From Motacilla alba alba (taxonomy: Eukaryota; Chordata; Aves; Passeriformes; Motacillidae): DNA of 64,000 nt. Below are positions 27,063-41,030 of the stretch, one piece after another. Position numbers and translations under genes: made by a program. The notes under the pieces are model-generated. The model was not told the origin of the DNA, ran no database searches, and saw only the letters and a program-made list of their open reading frames with translations. The stretch's first letter is position 1. Each line of letters starts with the position of its first letter. Location: assembly GCF_015832195.1 (NCBI RefSeq), contig NC_052028.1:3515501-3579500 (forward strand), read 5' to 3'.

Positions 27063-30000
27063 AATGAGAAAAAGAAAAAAACAGTTAAAAGCCTGTAAAA
27101 GGTAAAGAATTCCAGAGTGCCCTGGCTTAGGCTCCATCAGGGGTGTGACTGCCCTTTGCTTTCTCAGTCACTGCAATCCAGGAGCCACTGTATCCTAAAA
27201 CCACAATGGGACAAGACTGAACTCCAGCTCTTGGGCTGTTTGGAGAATGCACCAGGATAGTAAAAGCCAGCACCTCTTCTCCCCAGGCATTAAACCCCTC
27301 TGACATAAAATGGTATCCTTATTCTGAAATTAAAACTTGCTCCCCCCCAAAAAAAAACCAAACATAAACCATCCTCAGAAAAATGAATGAGTATTGATGT
27401 AACAGCACTGTGTTACAACAGGTCCTGCCCAAACACAAACTGGGCTTCAAACAGTTTTCAACAATTTCCCAAGCATGATTATCAGAATGTTTTGTGGTGC
27501 CACGTCATCTGACCATCTGAACTCCTGAGGATGATGGCTGTGTGCCAAAGGGACACTTCTTTGTGCTGCTTTACTGCCAAAATATTCAAGGCTATCAGCA
27601 GAGATTTATTTTTCCTCATCTCTAAGCTAGGATTTCATTCAAATAGATTGTCTTGCTAAGAAGCCAGGGTACCAACACCTCCTCCTGGACAGAGCAAACA
27701 GAAATAATGAGTGTAGATACATGTTAGGGAATTGCAATCCTAACAGGAAACAAACAAAAAGCAGAATCACATGCATAAAAAAGCAAACTTGATCAATGAG
27801 AGTGCCAGAGAAATAGAATCTGTTATGCCTCTGATATTCAGAGTTTGCATCACCTGAGCAGTCTTAGAGTCGCTTATTTTTATGATTAGTCACTGCAATA
27901 CAGAGTGTGTGGGAGCATCAGTACATATCTAACAACACACACAGGGAAAAGGTGATGATTAGAAACATTAAAAACTACACCTCCACTGTATTTTCCATAT
28001 TAGTGCTGTTGGGTTTGATAGCAGCTCCAGGACTGTGCTACTGAAGCTGTTCAGAAAAGCTTCTTAGATCATGGTTGGTAGTGTCACCTTTGTTCTAGTC
28101 CTCTCCTGAAGTGCCACCAAAGGACCTGTTGGGAAGCAGGTTATTTTCTGTCCTTTTAGTTCTAGAGAGCTGAGGGACAGGACCAGCATTTGGTAGATGC
28201 TAAAGAACTTCCAAGATATTTCAGGAGAGGTCTCATATCTTGACAACATCATTGTGGTATGTTTTATAAACAAATTCTTCTCCCATATTAGTTAACATAA
28301 AGCCATTGTGCTGGATGTTCCTTTACAGCTTCCTAGACCTGGATCTTGTGATCTATTGTGTGGTTCCTGGGCAAGGACTCTCCAAACTATGGCTGCGACA
28401 TTATCATATTAAGGCAAGAGTCTGGGAAGCTGGAGGGACTGGAATCAAATTTTCCATTTAGATTATTATCAGTTTTCAAGGCATGTTCATTAAGAAGAAA
28501 AAAAGAAAAAAAAGTAACTTGTTCTGCTCAGTTTTTGTTTTAAAGGAAGTCGCTAATATTTTAAATCTTAAAACAAGATTTCCTAGACTGCAGAGCTCAG
28601 TGTCAGGAATCCAGTAACGGAAAGTATTACTTTCCTAAGTATTTCCCTTAAAATAAATTGTATTTCTTATATTCAGAAAATATGAAAATAAAGCATTTTC
28701 TACTAGATCAAGGCCATTTGTCTTTTTTGAAATGGCTCTGTAGTCACATAAGGTGAAAGTGTCATTTATTTGATCTCATCTTGGTACAAGGTTTTGACCT
28801 CCAAGACTGTTAAGTACAACAAACATTAAAATACTTTAGTAATATTTAGGAAATAATTAAAAATCATTTATCTATGATAAAAATATATAAAAATATATAT
28901 ATTTAGAAAAAGGTTATAACCAAATAAGGGAACTGATATTGTTCATAAGTTGATTCTGAATGAACAAGGCAGTAGAGAAGGAGGGAATTTGGGACACAGG
29001 AGCAGTAGTGGAGCTCCCTTAGCCCTTCCAGATTATCCCAGAATTCTGCCTGTGCTGCAATTAGAGAGTTCCAGGACATTAGGTCGGCCCTAGCAGGTTG
29101 TGCAGCTCAAGGCACAGATGCTCTGGAAGAACAGAGCATCCAAGCATGAAAACAGGAAACCAGTAATGTGGTCCCAGGGATTTGGGAGAAGACAGAAAAA
29201 GGAACTTGCACTCGGCTGAGTTAAGAGCACTATCCAGGATTTCACAGCAGTGTGAGGGGAGCAGGTTCTTAGGTGGCAAGGAAACTGGGAATGCAAATGT
29301 GCAGGATGTGGGCATGGGCTGGCAGCAGCTGCAAAAACCCAAAGGGAGCCCTTGTTCAGATGATTTCCCTGCTGCTGCCTCCAAGCCCTACATCAGTGGT
29401 GGCCCCAGAGGTTTGGGCACCCCAGTGCTCCCAGACAGGCTAACAGGGAAACAGCCTGATGTGCAAACCTGGGGGACATCCTGGGGACATGCAAAGGGCA
29501 TCAAAATAAGCCTTGTTAGTCTGCTAACAAAATCTTAATTATTGCAACAGAAATAGCTCTGAGAGTGCTGTGATTTTCTGAAAGCTCTTCACAAAACAGA
29601 TGACACCAGGATTACAAACATCTCAATCAACATATGAAACATATTGTTTTTAAAAAGGAAAGGTGCTCCCACTGAATGAGGTCGCTTCCTATTATACAAG
29701 GATACACATGCCCTCAGGCTGCCAGCTAGACATTCCTGCCTCATAACTCTTCTTCTGGACTTAGGGGAATAACAAGGCAATCTTGACAGATTACACATGG
29801 CAACATTTCTGGGGCTTCTGGCATTTTTTAAGGTGTTTAGTAGTTAGTTTAGTTCTTTTTTTTTTTCTCTCTTTTTTAAAAATTATGTTTAATTTTACAA
29901 GACAAACCAACCTACCAACCAAAACCTGAAGCACACACCTCATTTTATGCAGCTAACACATTATATAATAACCCTAACCCAAGCCTCTGTAACAGCTTCT

Positions 30001-32903
30001 GGGTTGCCTGCCTGCCTCAGCTTTGTTGTAAGGTATTAAACTAATTTGGTTTCTTCTTTAACTTTTTCTGGAAAACGTTGGAAAAACTGCATGTCCAGTC
30101 ATGTCTGAATTGAGACACAACCACACCTATGAGCTCCATGTTTTACTTGCCTTTTTAATAACACAGGTTTGCATTGCAGTATTTTGCTTGAATCGCACTG
30201 CTACTTACCCAAATTAAACCTGAAGCTATTCCCAAGGAGACCTTTTACATTGAAATTATTCTTTAAAATAAAAAACACCACAGTTTGCTGAAAATAACCT
30301 CATTGCAGGGCCATTAAAGCAATACAGTGCTCATATGGAATAATGAAGGAAGGAAGTAACTTCTATAAAATTGCTGATATTTCACTAACAGGCCCTGGGA
30401 GATCATCCCAGGGATACAAAAAAGAAGAAAGGTCATCTTTGTTGCTGAGACAGGGCAGGCCATATTCCGTATTATGTAACAACTTCAGAGACTGCTCTTT
30501 TCTTCTCCAACTAGAGATGATACAATCATGTAAAATACTCAATTACTTGGGCCATTCTGCATTCTTATGCTTAGAAGAGGATCAGAAAGTACAGGGAAAG
30601 TGAGTTTAAGCCAATATTTAGCTTATGTAATTAACTTACGTATTACTTTCAAAGGTCTTCACATATTTCAAAACATAGGAGGACCTGAAGTTGCCATTAA
30701 TTTGTACAGAATGCTGCATGTCTTCTGTCTCCTGTTTTCTTTAATATTAATTGACCTCACTGGTGCAAAAATAATTTGAGCATACAAAAATTTCTTGAAG
30801 ATACTTATTTCCAAGCAGCCTTTTAGTTTAGGCTTATTGCAGTTCCCAAATGGAACTTCTGGACTTCTTCAAACTGCCAGCCTCAGTAAAGACTGAATAA
30901 CAAAAACCCCAACCCTGAGTGACAAGCAGGTGGCACACAGCTCAGGACACTGCAGATTTATTAGACAAATCATCAATTATTAACTTCTCTGACTATCTCT
31001 GACTATAACTTTGTAAGCTAAAAATAAAATCTGAATTTATACAAGATATAAAATCAGATATAAGCTATTGAGAAACACCTGAAATGGGAAAGGCAAGGAA
31101 ACAAACAGGCTTTTGTTTTGCCCTTGACATCACTGGGACATGAGCTTGTGTTGCCCAGAGAAGCTGTTCATTTCTCCAGCAAGGTTCAGAGCCCCTTGGA
31201 GTGTCCAGAGATGTTCATCTTCCCTTAGTGACCATCAGTAGGTCACCAAAGGGTCACCTCCCTCCCTCTGTGGTGCCATCTTCGAAAATTGACAAGGTGA
31301 AGCATCACCTTTCCCAAGAGGAGAGTGAAACGTTTATCTACACTTTGTGATTTATTTTTGTAAACCACAATTGCAACTTGGCTCTTTGGACACGTTCCAG
31401 GACAGACCAGACATAAGATCCATGATTCTAAATGTGCCCAGCAGACAGAAATAAACCTGTGGGATACTTTAGTGTGTTACCAGATCACTCTCTCTTCCCA
31501 TCTCAACACAAAATAAAGCATCATCATCTCACTTTTTCTGCTATGGGACTGAATTCCTTTCAAATACAAGTGTTATCTCACTACATGCAGTAGCTCCTCC
31601 TCCTAAGGCCCCAGAGTTTCAGAGAATTTCCTTCATTCTCTGTTTCTGCAGGAGTTCTGCTCTGTGCCAAAGACCCCCAGCTACTGAATCTCAGCCCTTA
31701 ACTGGAGGTGTTGTGGCTTCTCCAACAATAACCTCAAAGTGCAGAGTCTCCACATGGAGAGTTTATAGATTTAAGAAATGATTTACATTAATATTACTTG
31801 GATATTAGGAAATAAAGATTATCAAGTTTAAGCGCTGAATAGGGAGGAACAATTACTTACAAGGTTGATAAAAACCTATAAATTTATTCTTTTACTTTTA
31901 AGGTTTTTTTTTAAGATGTCACCTAAGCCCTTCAGTCATCAGGGACATCTGAGTTCCAGCCAAGTGTCTGGTCCCTTTGTAACTCTGTTTCCAACTTCAT
32001 GATACTATACAAGCTTTGGATAAAGGAGAAACACACATTTTCTTTTAAATACCAGGAGAAAAAGTTGCTAGGCATTTTTTGGAATGTTTCATCTTCCACA
32101 ATTCCTTAGCACCTGTTAGTACTGAGACAATTTTAGCTTTCATAATCTGCCCCAAGCCAGCAGTAACCACCAAAAAAAGTAAAAATAAAAGAATATTATT
32201 CAGATAAAGTGTGAAGAACAAATTAGTCAGTTGTTTGTCTTACCCCAGTGGGACAAGTTTTGACTGAATTTTTATTCAATTGCTTTGAAGAAAAAACAGT
32301 ATCTAGCCATAAATATTTTAATAATATAAAATAATGCTACACATGGCAATAATGCTGTAATTTAGAATGGGTGTCTCTATCAAAGCAGAAGCTGCAGAGA
32401 AACTTTCATTTTCCTGGTGCTCCGTATGTGGGGCGTAGTGCCAAGCTTGGAGAGCAATTGTAAAGCTACATTATTTTTCAGGCTATAAATAATTAACTGA
32501 AGTGGGATTCTTTTAAATCCTCTCAAAAAGCAAGGCTTTTCAAAAGCAAGTTCTCTCCACCTTTAGAAAAGGTAGTCAGGCAATAATGATGCTACAATTC
32601 AAAAGTAAAGGCACCTGCCCTGCATAATAACAATCTGTGCATCTCTCAAACAACATTAAGCTGCAGACTGTTCAAAGATACAGGGCAGAAGTGGTGTATA
32701 AATTGACAGCATAAAGTCAGAGAGAATTATGGATAAGTTGGTGAAGCAGACTTAAAACACAACTCTAAAAACTACCTTTACAATGCTCATAAAAGAGAAT
32801 AAACCTTTCTCATGGATTTAGAGAGAAGTACTGCACAAGGGAGCAGACACAAGTTAAACATACCTGTCCTGTCCCTTCCCATTATTCTATTGCAACAGAT
32901 TAT

Positions 32904-32940
32904 TCTATTTAACAACTCAGCTACTGAGTTGTTAAATAGA
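32904..32940. repeat. Perfect 17-bp inverted repeat (hairpin, 3-nt loop)
   Basis: The left arm tctatttaacaactcag (32904-32920) and the right arm ctgagttgttaaataga (32924-32940) are exact reverse complements around the loop cta. No flanking transposon structure was recognised. Confidence 0.95.
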
Positions 32941-33965
32941 CAGTCATGATACCAAGAGTTGTGTTCTTACCAAATATTTGTCTTATAAATCTGAACTGTG
33001 AATTTCCTTAACGCCTTTACTATTGATGACATGAAACAGAACTAAAATTTGCAACTGCAAAGTCAGAAGAAGAGAACAACCATTCAAAGATTTATCATGC
33101 AGTTCTCCTCCATTTAATTGTAACCCCTCAAAAGACATGTGACTCAACTCTCCAACATCAGCAGGCTGGTGTATTTTGATGTAAAATAGCAGGGACTCAA
33201 AATAAACTCTACTCTTCACTAATCCCCCTTCAGAGTGGATAATTCTGGCTCCTGACAGGTTGAGGATAGAATGAAACAGATCCCACACAAGAACCTGAAC
33301 TACCAACCTTGCTGCCAATCATACCACAGCTCCATTTTGCAAACATTCCAAAGGAGATGTGCCAAGGCATCAGCCTGGTGGAGCAGACCACACTGCAGGG
33401 TGATAGAGCCTGAGAAAAGCTTCCTCTGACACTGAAAACAGCCGTGGCCATCACTGAGCAGAGATTTTCTCAGAGGACTCCCCAGCTCCTTCTATCCCCA
33501 AGCTCCATTTCGCCTCCACCTGTAGCTTTTTGTGCCAGACTTTGGGAGCCTGTGGGAAGTGCCAGTCTCTGCAGACACCCTGCCAAAGCCAATAAGCACA
33601 GTTCCAGTCTCTCCTGCATTTACTGTCAGCCAGTGGCTGCTAACCCAGTCTGAGCTGCCCTAATTCAATTCCCCCACACCAAAAATATTTTTCAAAACCG
33701 ACATCCGGGAAGGGGCACAGCCAGGTGCGTTCAGCTGAGAGCACAAAACACATCTCTGGAGGATGAAATATCCAGTTACTCACATTCCTGATGTCATTCA
33801 CTGCTCTGGAGGAACACAGGTAAAAAAGCCTCGGGATGCAATTTTAAATTCCAGCCCTATTACCACAACGAGAGCTGGCACAGTGTTCCCACCCAGGTTC
33901 CAGTGCTTCCACAGGGAACAGAAACCATGGGACAGTGAGTTTCAGTGAGAGCTTGGCACGGTTTC

Positions 33966-34365
33966 TGTGGCATTCACATTCACTGAAAAAATTCCTTCGC
34001 CCAGGATTTTCTCCTGGGAAGCTGAGAGGCCTCAGAGAAAAGGGAAAACAATTCTTATCTCATTTGCTTCTCCTGTGTGGAATGTGTTTGGGGATTGTTT
34101 ACCCACAGGTGATTGTTTTATTGGATTCTAGTATGAGTTGTTTTGACTCATTGGCCAATTTGGGCCAAGCTGTGTCAGGACTCTGGAAAGAGTTTTCATT
34201 ATTAATTTTTAGCATTCAGTAAGTATCTTTGCTGTATTCTTTAGTATAGTATAGTACTCTTTAATATAATATAGTATCATAAAGTAATAAATCAGCCTTC
34301 TGAGAACATGGAGTCAGATGCATCATTCCTGCCTTTGTCAGGGCATTCCCAGCAAATACAATGCT
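33966..34365 (+). mobile_element. Solo LTR of an endogenous retrovirus (copy 2)
   Basis: Same family as 7090-7504 but in the plus orientation. It begins TGTGGCATTC and ends near AAATACAATGCT, flanked by the 6-bp direct repeat GGTTTC (33960-33965 and 34366-34371). A polyadenylation-type hexamer AATAAA is at 34286-34291. The long open frame through it is a chance frame in the LTR. It lies 6.7 kb upstream of, and in the same sense as, the INSYN2B coding exon. The exact 3' terminal bases differ between the two copies. Confidence 0.88.
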
Positions 34366-37352
34366 GGTTTCTTCTCTCGCTGCTTCCCCAAGTACCCAGG
34401 TTTGTGACACAAGTGAGAGTAACAGTTGACTCCTTACATTTACTGAAACTCCCACTTACTGAAGTGGCAAAAAAAGTTCTGGACATCCTAAAGAAACATA
34501 ACTGAACACCCAGTGCTTACAAGGCATCCCACACAGCTGCAGCGCAGCAGACTGCTAAATACTCTTGGATGAAGCTTTGCCATGTCATTCTTGATCTGAA
34601 GTGATGAATTCATTGGAAAAAAACCCCAGAAATTAACTGCAAGCTAAGGGGCTGCAGCAAGTACACTCAGAACTTGTTTTTTAGGATTAAATAAATGCTG
34701 TCATGATGAAAAAAACCCAGTGTAGAAGTCACAGTCTTTAGCAAGCACTTTGTACTGGTTTTAAATGGTGTTTCTTATGGCAGTGTCTCAACAGGAGAAA
34801 GGTGCTGGGCAGCGGCAACCTGTCACACAGGAACCATGAAAATGCAGCTTTTAAGTTTGCTGCTTGGGGAAAAATAGTAAGATTTTCTGTTTTAACAGGC
34901 ATAGTCAATATAATTGACAATCAAAGAAAAAGTTCAAGAGGTCGAAGTTCATTTTTATGAACTAAAATTAGTTCATTTTTATGGTCTAATCTGTCTTTAA
35001 CCAAGTGCTGAGGCCTGCAAGGCAGCACAGGGTGCAAACCTGCCTTGCACTGGTTACCTACAGATCTACATACAGCTCTGTTAACATTTTATAAAGCCTG
35101 AATAAAAACCTTCAATAATCTAAAGTGTAAAATGCGTGCACACTTTGATACAAACATCAAGTACTTAGCAATATTTTTTCAACTGATAAGATTTATACAA
35201 GGAAGAGCACTGAAATTTTGTGCTGTGAACCAGCTATTTGGACACTTTCCAGCTCACCAGCCTGTCACATTGGATAACTTCCCTCTCCCTGTAGGCATTC
35301 AAGCAGTTCTTCAAGAGAAATTTCTCAGTTTTAAGTACACTCATCTTTGCAAACTAACACTGAAAAAAAATCCAACTTGTGTCTGTATATAAGTATGTGA
35401 CTGAGATGCCTCACTCTAAAGTGAATAAAGAGTATCTTACCTCCTGACACTAAACCTTGCATGAACAATTTCCAGCATATGCTGCAGAGGAAATACTGAG
35501 ATAAAAATATTGTCTAATCCATGAAGACTTTTTTTCTGACAGAGCAAATGGAATATATCATCTTTTCATAGGAAAAGAACTTTTATTTTTATTAAAGTAG
35601 AATAGAGGAATTTCAAGTACCATGGTTCTGAAAGTTATTTCAGAAATAAGATCATCATGGTTTTAGCTCTTCGTGCATCTTCAGCACTTCATGTGCAATG
35701 GCATTGCATCATCTCAATCAAATCATAGGCAAACCAGACCCAATTTTCATCGCTAGAACTTGCTTAGCTAAGTCCATTTTCTGCTGCAGTAAATATCACA
35801 GCATCTTCTCTACCCAGTCTCACCAACCTGAAGTAATTTTCAGATTTTGCTCTAAAATTAATCAGAGACAAAATCCTGTAATCTCTTCCATTACTGAAAT
35901 GTTCCCTTTCTGAGGACAGAAGCTTCCATCCTACCCTGTATTCCCTATCTCTGTTAGATTCTCTTCTCCAGTCACCTTGATCCCCCCTGGAGGTGGCTTA
36001 CAAAACCCACCAGTAGGATTTGTATAAAAGTTCTTGCCTTCTTCAGTCCTTTTTGCTCAAGCAAATTTCCTCCAGCATTACCAAAGCACTGCTGTAGGGG
36101 AAAGCTGAGCCCATCCAGGGACATCCAGAGAACTCCTCTGTGGCCATGCACACCAACAGAAACAGATATTCTGTGTACTGCCCAACTAGAGTAAGAAATA
36201 GAAGAATATTGCACTAGACAAGCTGTGCTCTGGAGAAAACTCCAGGTACAAAACTATATTCCACAAATTACTCCATCTCTTATAATAAACACATTTACTT
36301 TCATAAATAGCTTTGTGCTTCATTCTGTGGGACCCAAAGCAATAAGACTCCTTGTTGTGATCAACAACAGGCCCCTGTACAGAGAGGCCATTTAAAAATC
36401 TCTCTCAGCAGTTTAATCTTTCCTGTTCCCTGCCAGCTTTTCCTGTGTATCACAATAAGCTGTAAATTTGCACTTCTGGGGGACTGTTTCTACTTTATAG
36501 GCTCTGCATCTGTCACCCATTTTCATCTGAAAATATTCCCTTCAGAGGCCTCCTTGCATGCAGTTCCTCTGGAGCTCTGAGCACATTTCCATCCATTTCC
36601 CTCTGCAAGAAAGAAGGACAGGAAAAAGAGGTAATTTCAGCATCATCCAATTCCAATGGTTTCAAATCCATCTCTGGCTCTCTGTGCTAGCTGGTGATGT
36701 ATGTTTCGCTGCAGTCTCCAGGGATTTCAGAAGCATATCTAAACTTATCCTCAACACATCTCATTATTTTGAGGGAAAAAACCCAACATGACTTTTATGC
36801 AAAGAAGAGTTATGAGTGAATTAAGCAGCTTGGCCAACAGCTATTGCTGAAGTTTCTGATGGAGACAGAAAATGAAATGGAACAAAAGCAACATCCAAAC
36901 CACCACAATTAAAGCCTTAATTCAGACTTGTTAACTAAAAATGGTGCATTTCCGATATTCATTTTTTGTTTTGAAAATTGAACCTGCACAGGAGGAGATG
37001 TCTGCAGTGGCCAGGCTGTTTGCAGCCACTGACAAGCACGCAGTTCACAGCAGCCCCCACATGCAGCCTCTGATCCCAGCAACACTTTAGGAGCCCTGGA
37101 AAGATTTGCAACATGAAGGGAAAGTGAGAGTCACACAAATTTCTTAGAACCTGAGAATCTCCTGCCTAGAAAGCAGCTTATTATCAAGCACAAACCATAA
37201 TTAAATACAGCATGCTGCCTCTCTAAACTGAAAATGTCCATCAAATGTGCACCGTGGAAAATCTGTTTTCTACAGGACAAACCACAAATCAGACATGACA
37301 GAAAACTGTCCAGTCAGAATAAATTATTACAGTTATTACAGCTGTCACCTGT

Positions 37353-37425
37353 CACAGAATCAGAACAGTTTATGTTGGACAGCACCTTAAAAATCACCTT
37401 GTTCCAACACACTGCCATAGACTGA
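37353..37425 (-). mobile_element. Diverged CR1 LINE 3' fragment
   Basis: The plus strand reads tcacagaatcagaac, gttggacagcaccttaaaaa and ttccaacacactgccatag, matching the CR1 tail in reverse with many substitutions. It is an old, short remnant. Confidence 0.65.
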
Positions 37426-40193
37426 GTTGGGAAATTTAAAGTGAGGATGCTCAAAATTGGAAGGCCAATGACATTAATCATCTTCCTGTTGAAAGCCCCC
37501 ACAAGCTCTCTCCAAGTTCCTTTATTTATTGGAAAGGTTCTGTTTAAACATTTAGTTTCAAGAAATAGTGTTTTTAAAACATGCATAAGGGAAAACCAAA
37601 ATTCTAAAATACACGTCACACTTTTATTGTGATAAAAACATTTATTTTTTTAACCAACTTCTCAAATGAAGACTTAAGGTTTCCAACTACAGCTGAAAGT
37701 TTGAAAACCATGTGAAATAAGTAAATTTTGCCACAAATTGCAGAAAGCCCCCAGAACCACCACTCTCACACATCTGCACTCTTCCAAAATCCCCACTGTC
37801 TGTTGCTGCATGGTTTTTCACTCCATGCAATTCCTGTAATCTCCATTTATCCTCACCACTGCACTTCTCTACCCACGGCTTCAGCCATTAACCTGAAATA
37901 TGAACCCAAATATACGTTTGACTCTGTTGAAGAAACTGGGAAGGCAGAGGCAGGAAAGATGGAAGAAAAATTATATAGAAAAATATCTATGTCTTGTCAA
38001 ACTTCCTCTGCCTGGCAGACTGACTAAGCTGTGTGTGCATTTCTGAGAACTTAGACCCACAATCCCCAGACTGGAAAAGCAGTTTTATTGCTGTTTGGAG
38101 GGACAGGCTTTGCACCTGAGTGTTTTTTAGGGGGTTCACTGGTTACACCCTGGGATAGAATTTCAATGGAGCAAGGATAAGCTTACACTGAAGAGGGACT
38201 ACCACTACTAAGAGTTGTGTGTGCAAAGCATGCAGAGATCTTAAAAGTCAAGATTTTCTTTCACAGCACCAGCCAAGCCAAACAGAAAAAAAATGCAACA
38301 TCAGTCAGATTCACATATTCAAAACATTGAAAAGAGGAGCGTGAAATGTGCACATTTTAAAAATAACATCCAGCACCTCATGGGGCACTTACCCAACAGG
38401 GGATGGAGGGACTGGAAAAACCCACAGAGTTCATGGAGCAGAGCAGCCAAGGAACAAGGAAGAGGCTGCAGAGCTGGATCCACGGAACATTAAACACCAG
38501 TAAATTTTTTCTACTGAAACTGTTAGTATTACTACCAGACATTAATTTAAAACTGAATTAATCTTTCTTTATGAGTGAAATAAATTAATACATTGAAAGT
38601 GCTTCTATGAAATGGGTCCTTAGGATTTTTCCTATTTCAGTCAATGTCAAATAATGAGCAAAACAAGAACTTTAAATTGCTGTGTCAGGAAAGAATGAAG
38701 AATTAGATGCTGGGCAAGGGAAAATGTTATTTAAACTTAGTAATTGGCAATGTTGAACTGATTTGTTAACTCAAGAACAGACATCTATAACTCATTGAAA
38801 TTCACCAGTCTGGGTTTTCAATCCAAATATTTGAACATTCCTAGCTATGTATTTTTTTTCCTTTCAGCTTGATTCAATATAAACAACAGCACCAAAATGT
38901 TCATCACAATTCATAGTAAACCCCGAGTATTGGATGACAAGGTAGCTAAAAATCAACAGAGTTAAAACAGCAATTTTCAAATTAAGAATGCAGGAATGTA
39001 GCTCAAATGCCTCTACAGCCCAAGGAGAGAGCTCTCCTAAAACCCTTAAGGGCTTTTTACTTTTATTTAAAACACAAAGGATTAGCTTTCTAAAGCTTCT
39101 TTTGGAATTTAATTGGGCAAGTATAACTCTTAAAGTAGTCCATCTGCCTGGAGCACAGCAGCTGTGATGGGGAGAATGCTGCTGCAATATTTGGATAAAT
39201 TCTCAAACAGAACTGTTAAAGTCTCTGGTAATTAGTGGGTGAAATGAGAACTCAGAACTTGGCACTGGAAGGTTGTTTGCAGAAACTGTTGGACTTGTTT
39301 ACTGTGATTCTTGTTTCCAGTGCACAATCAGCACAGAGATTTCCATGACTTCATGAATATCACAAAAGTAAAATTTGGTATTAATGCACATATTTATTTT
39401 CTCAATATCTTATGTGACATTTCTCTCTGCAGTGAAATAATCCAACACTCATTTTCTTCTAAAACTTTATAATAGAGTAATATCACATTATTACTTTGCT
39501 TAAATTATATTACAGTGCCTAAATGTTACATGATGCTGCATAACAGTTTGCTATATTCTGTAACAAGATCTTTCCCACAGCACCTATCTCCTCAATTCTT
39601 GTAAATTAAATATGGTAAAATCTGTCCAATGCTTAAATAAAAGGTTCTGAGCTAATGGAAGTAGTAAGGCTAATGACATGACCAGTGAATTAACAGGGAA
39701 CAGGATCAATAGTAAATTACCACTGTACCAGCAATTTAGCTGCAATCTTGTACTCAAATCTCAACACCTGAAAATTTATGACTTTAAAAACAACAACAAA
39801 AAAATTACTTTTGTTCAAACGTCAATTTCCTCCAAATTAACAACTCACATTTGTATTGTTTAGTTTTGGATATTTCATCCATAACAGGATTTAGTGGCTA
39901 TTCTCAAATCTAACTGCCTAAGTTTTAAGATCTGCATTTGGGACCAGATTCGGGCTTATGATATTTTGTATCTGTTCTATATAAATATATATCTCCATTT
40001 TTTGAGCATTGTATTTCATATGAAAGAAACTTGAGCCACTTCAAAATTCTGAAACATTTTTCAGTTTCCGTACAAGTATCTCCTTGCCAAAGTTACAGAA
40101 GCAGAGATGTTGGAAAGTGCCTGGGAGACAGCAGCAGGAAATCACACCGTTTGCCACTTTGCTCAGCTACAACTGTTGTCTTTTTATTTTCAG

Positions 40194-40736
40194 GAAACGC
40201 TTTCTGCTCTTCTGCTTTTTCTGGTTATTCAGCCTGGACCTCTGTCCTGTTTACAGAACTGAGGCAAGCCCTTGGACATGATCTGCCTTGTGTTTGCAAG
40301 AATGGCAGTAACAACTACACATCAATAACTTTCTCACTGAATCCCTCTGGATGCTGTATTTTGCCCTGGTCATAAGTGGTGACATTTTCCTTACCTCTTT
40401 GGGAAGATTAGTTTCAACAGGACATTAAAAAGATGGCTGAAGAAGAAAAACTATCTCTAAAGAAAGCAATTCAGTTTGGTACTAAAGGATATATTCCATC
40501 AGGACAACTATGCATCAGAAATGAAAATTCCCCCAGAAGTTATTCTGCTTGTTTAGACAACATGCAAATAAAACACATGTGACTGGTCCATCAGAAAAAA
40601 AAAAGCTGGATCCCTAATGGAGAGCTGCTGTCAAATGAGAGCCTCCAGGAAAGCCATAGACTCAACCTTACCTTTAAATTAGTTCACTGAAACAGCCTGT
40701 TGCAATTTTGTAATACAAAGACCATGTTAGCTGCAG
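40194..40736 (+). other. Candidate non-coding 5' exon of INSYN2B
   Basis: A strong acceptor (gttgtctttttattttcag) ends at 40193 on the plus strand, and a consensus donor (CTGCAG|gtaaaa) follows at 40737. Together they could bound a leader exon about 0.3 kb upstream of the coding exon. Alternatively, transcription reads straight through from 40194 into the coding exon. There is no protein-coding potential that I recognise. This rests only on splice-site strength. Confidence 0.25.
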
Positions 40737-40943
40737 GTAAAAGGATTTCTGCATTCCCGAGCGACAAGAAATCTTTCCTTAAATTTTATATTTAATTTAT
40801 CTTAGTTTTGGTCTAAACAGCAATTAAATTTGAAAGAGGATCCCTAAAGAGAACATGCCAGTTGAAAATATAGATAGTAACAAGGAGAAGAATGATAAGC
40901 TCCAGGAGTAAGGTGTTAATTTGCATCTTAGGAACAATATTAA

Positions 40944-41030
40944 CATACAGGTCAAATGTCAAATGAAATGGGTCGCAAAGAAACACGTTACTTACAGACT
41001 TTAAATTGTGATTCAACGGCCCAGCAAAAC
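40944..41030 (+). other. INSYN2B: Possible INSYN2B N-terminal extension or 5' UTR
   Basis: The reading frame of coding exon 1 stays open leftward to a TAA at 40941, with in-frame ATGs at 40956 and 40968. A usable acceptor (ttacttacag, AG at 40996-40997) lies between those ATGs and ATG 41031, and a second (aacatacag) ends at 40950. If 40997 is used, the upstream ATGs are removed and translation starts at 41031. The extension (MSNEMGRKETRYLQTL) is not part of the family as I know it, so I treat this stretch as leader. Confidence 0.5.

Noticed and set aside
33935..34222. Open frame of 95 codons on the plus strand
   Set aside because: It lies mostly within the solo LTR, shares its sequence with the LTR copy at 7090-7504, and shows no retroviral protein motif.
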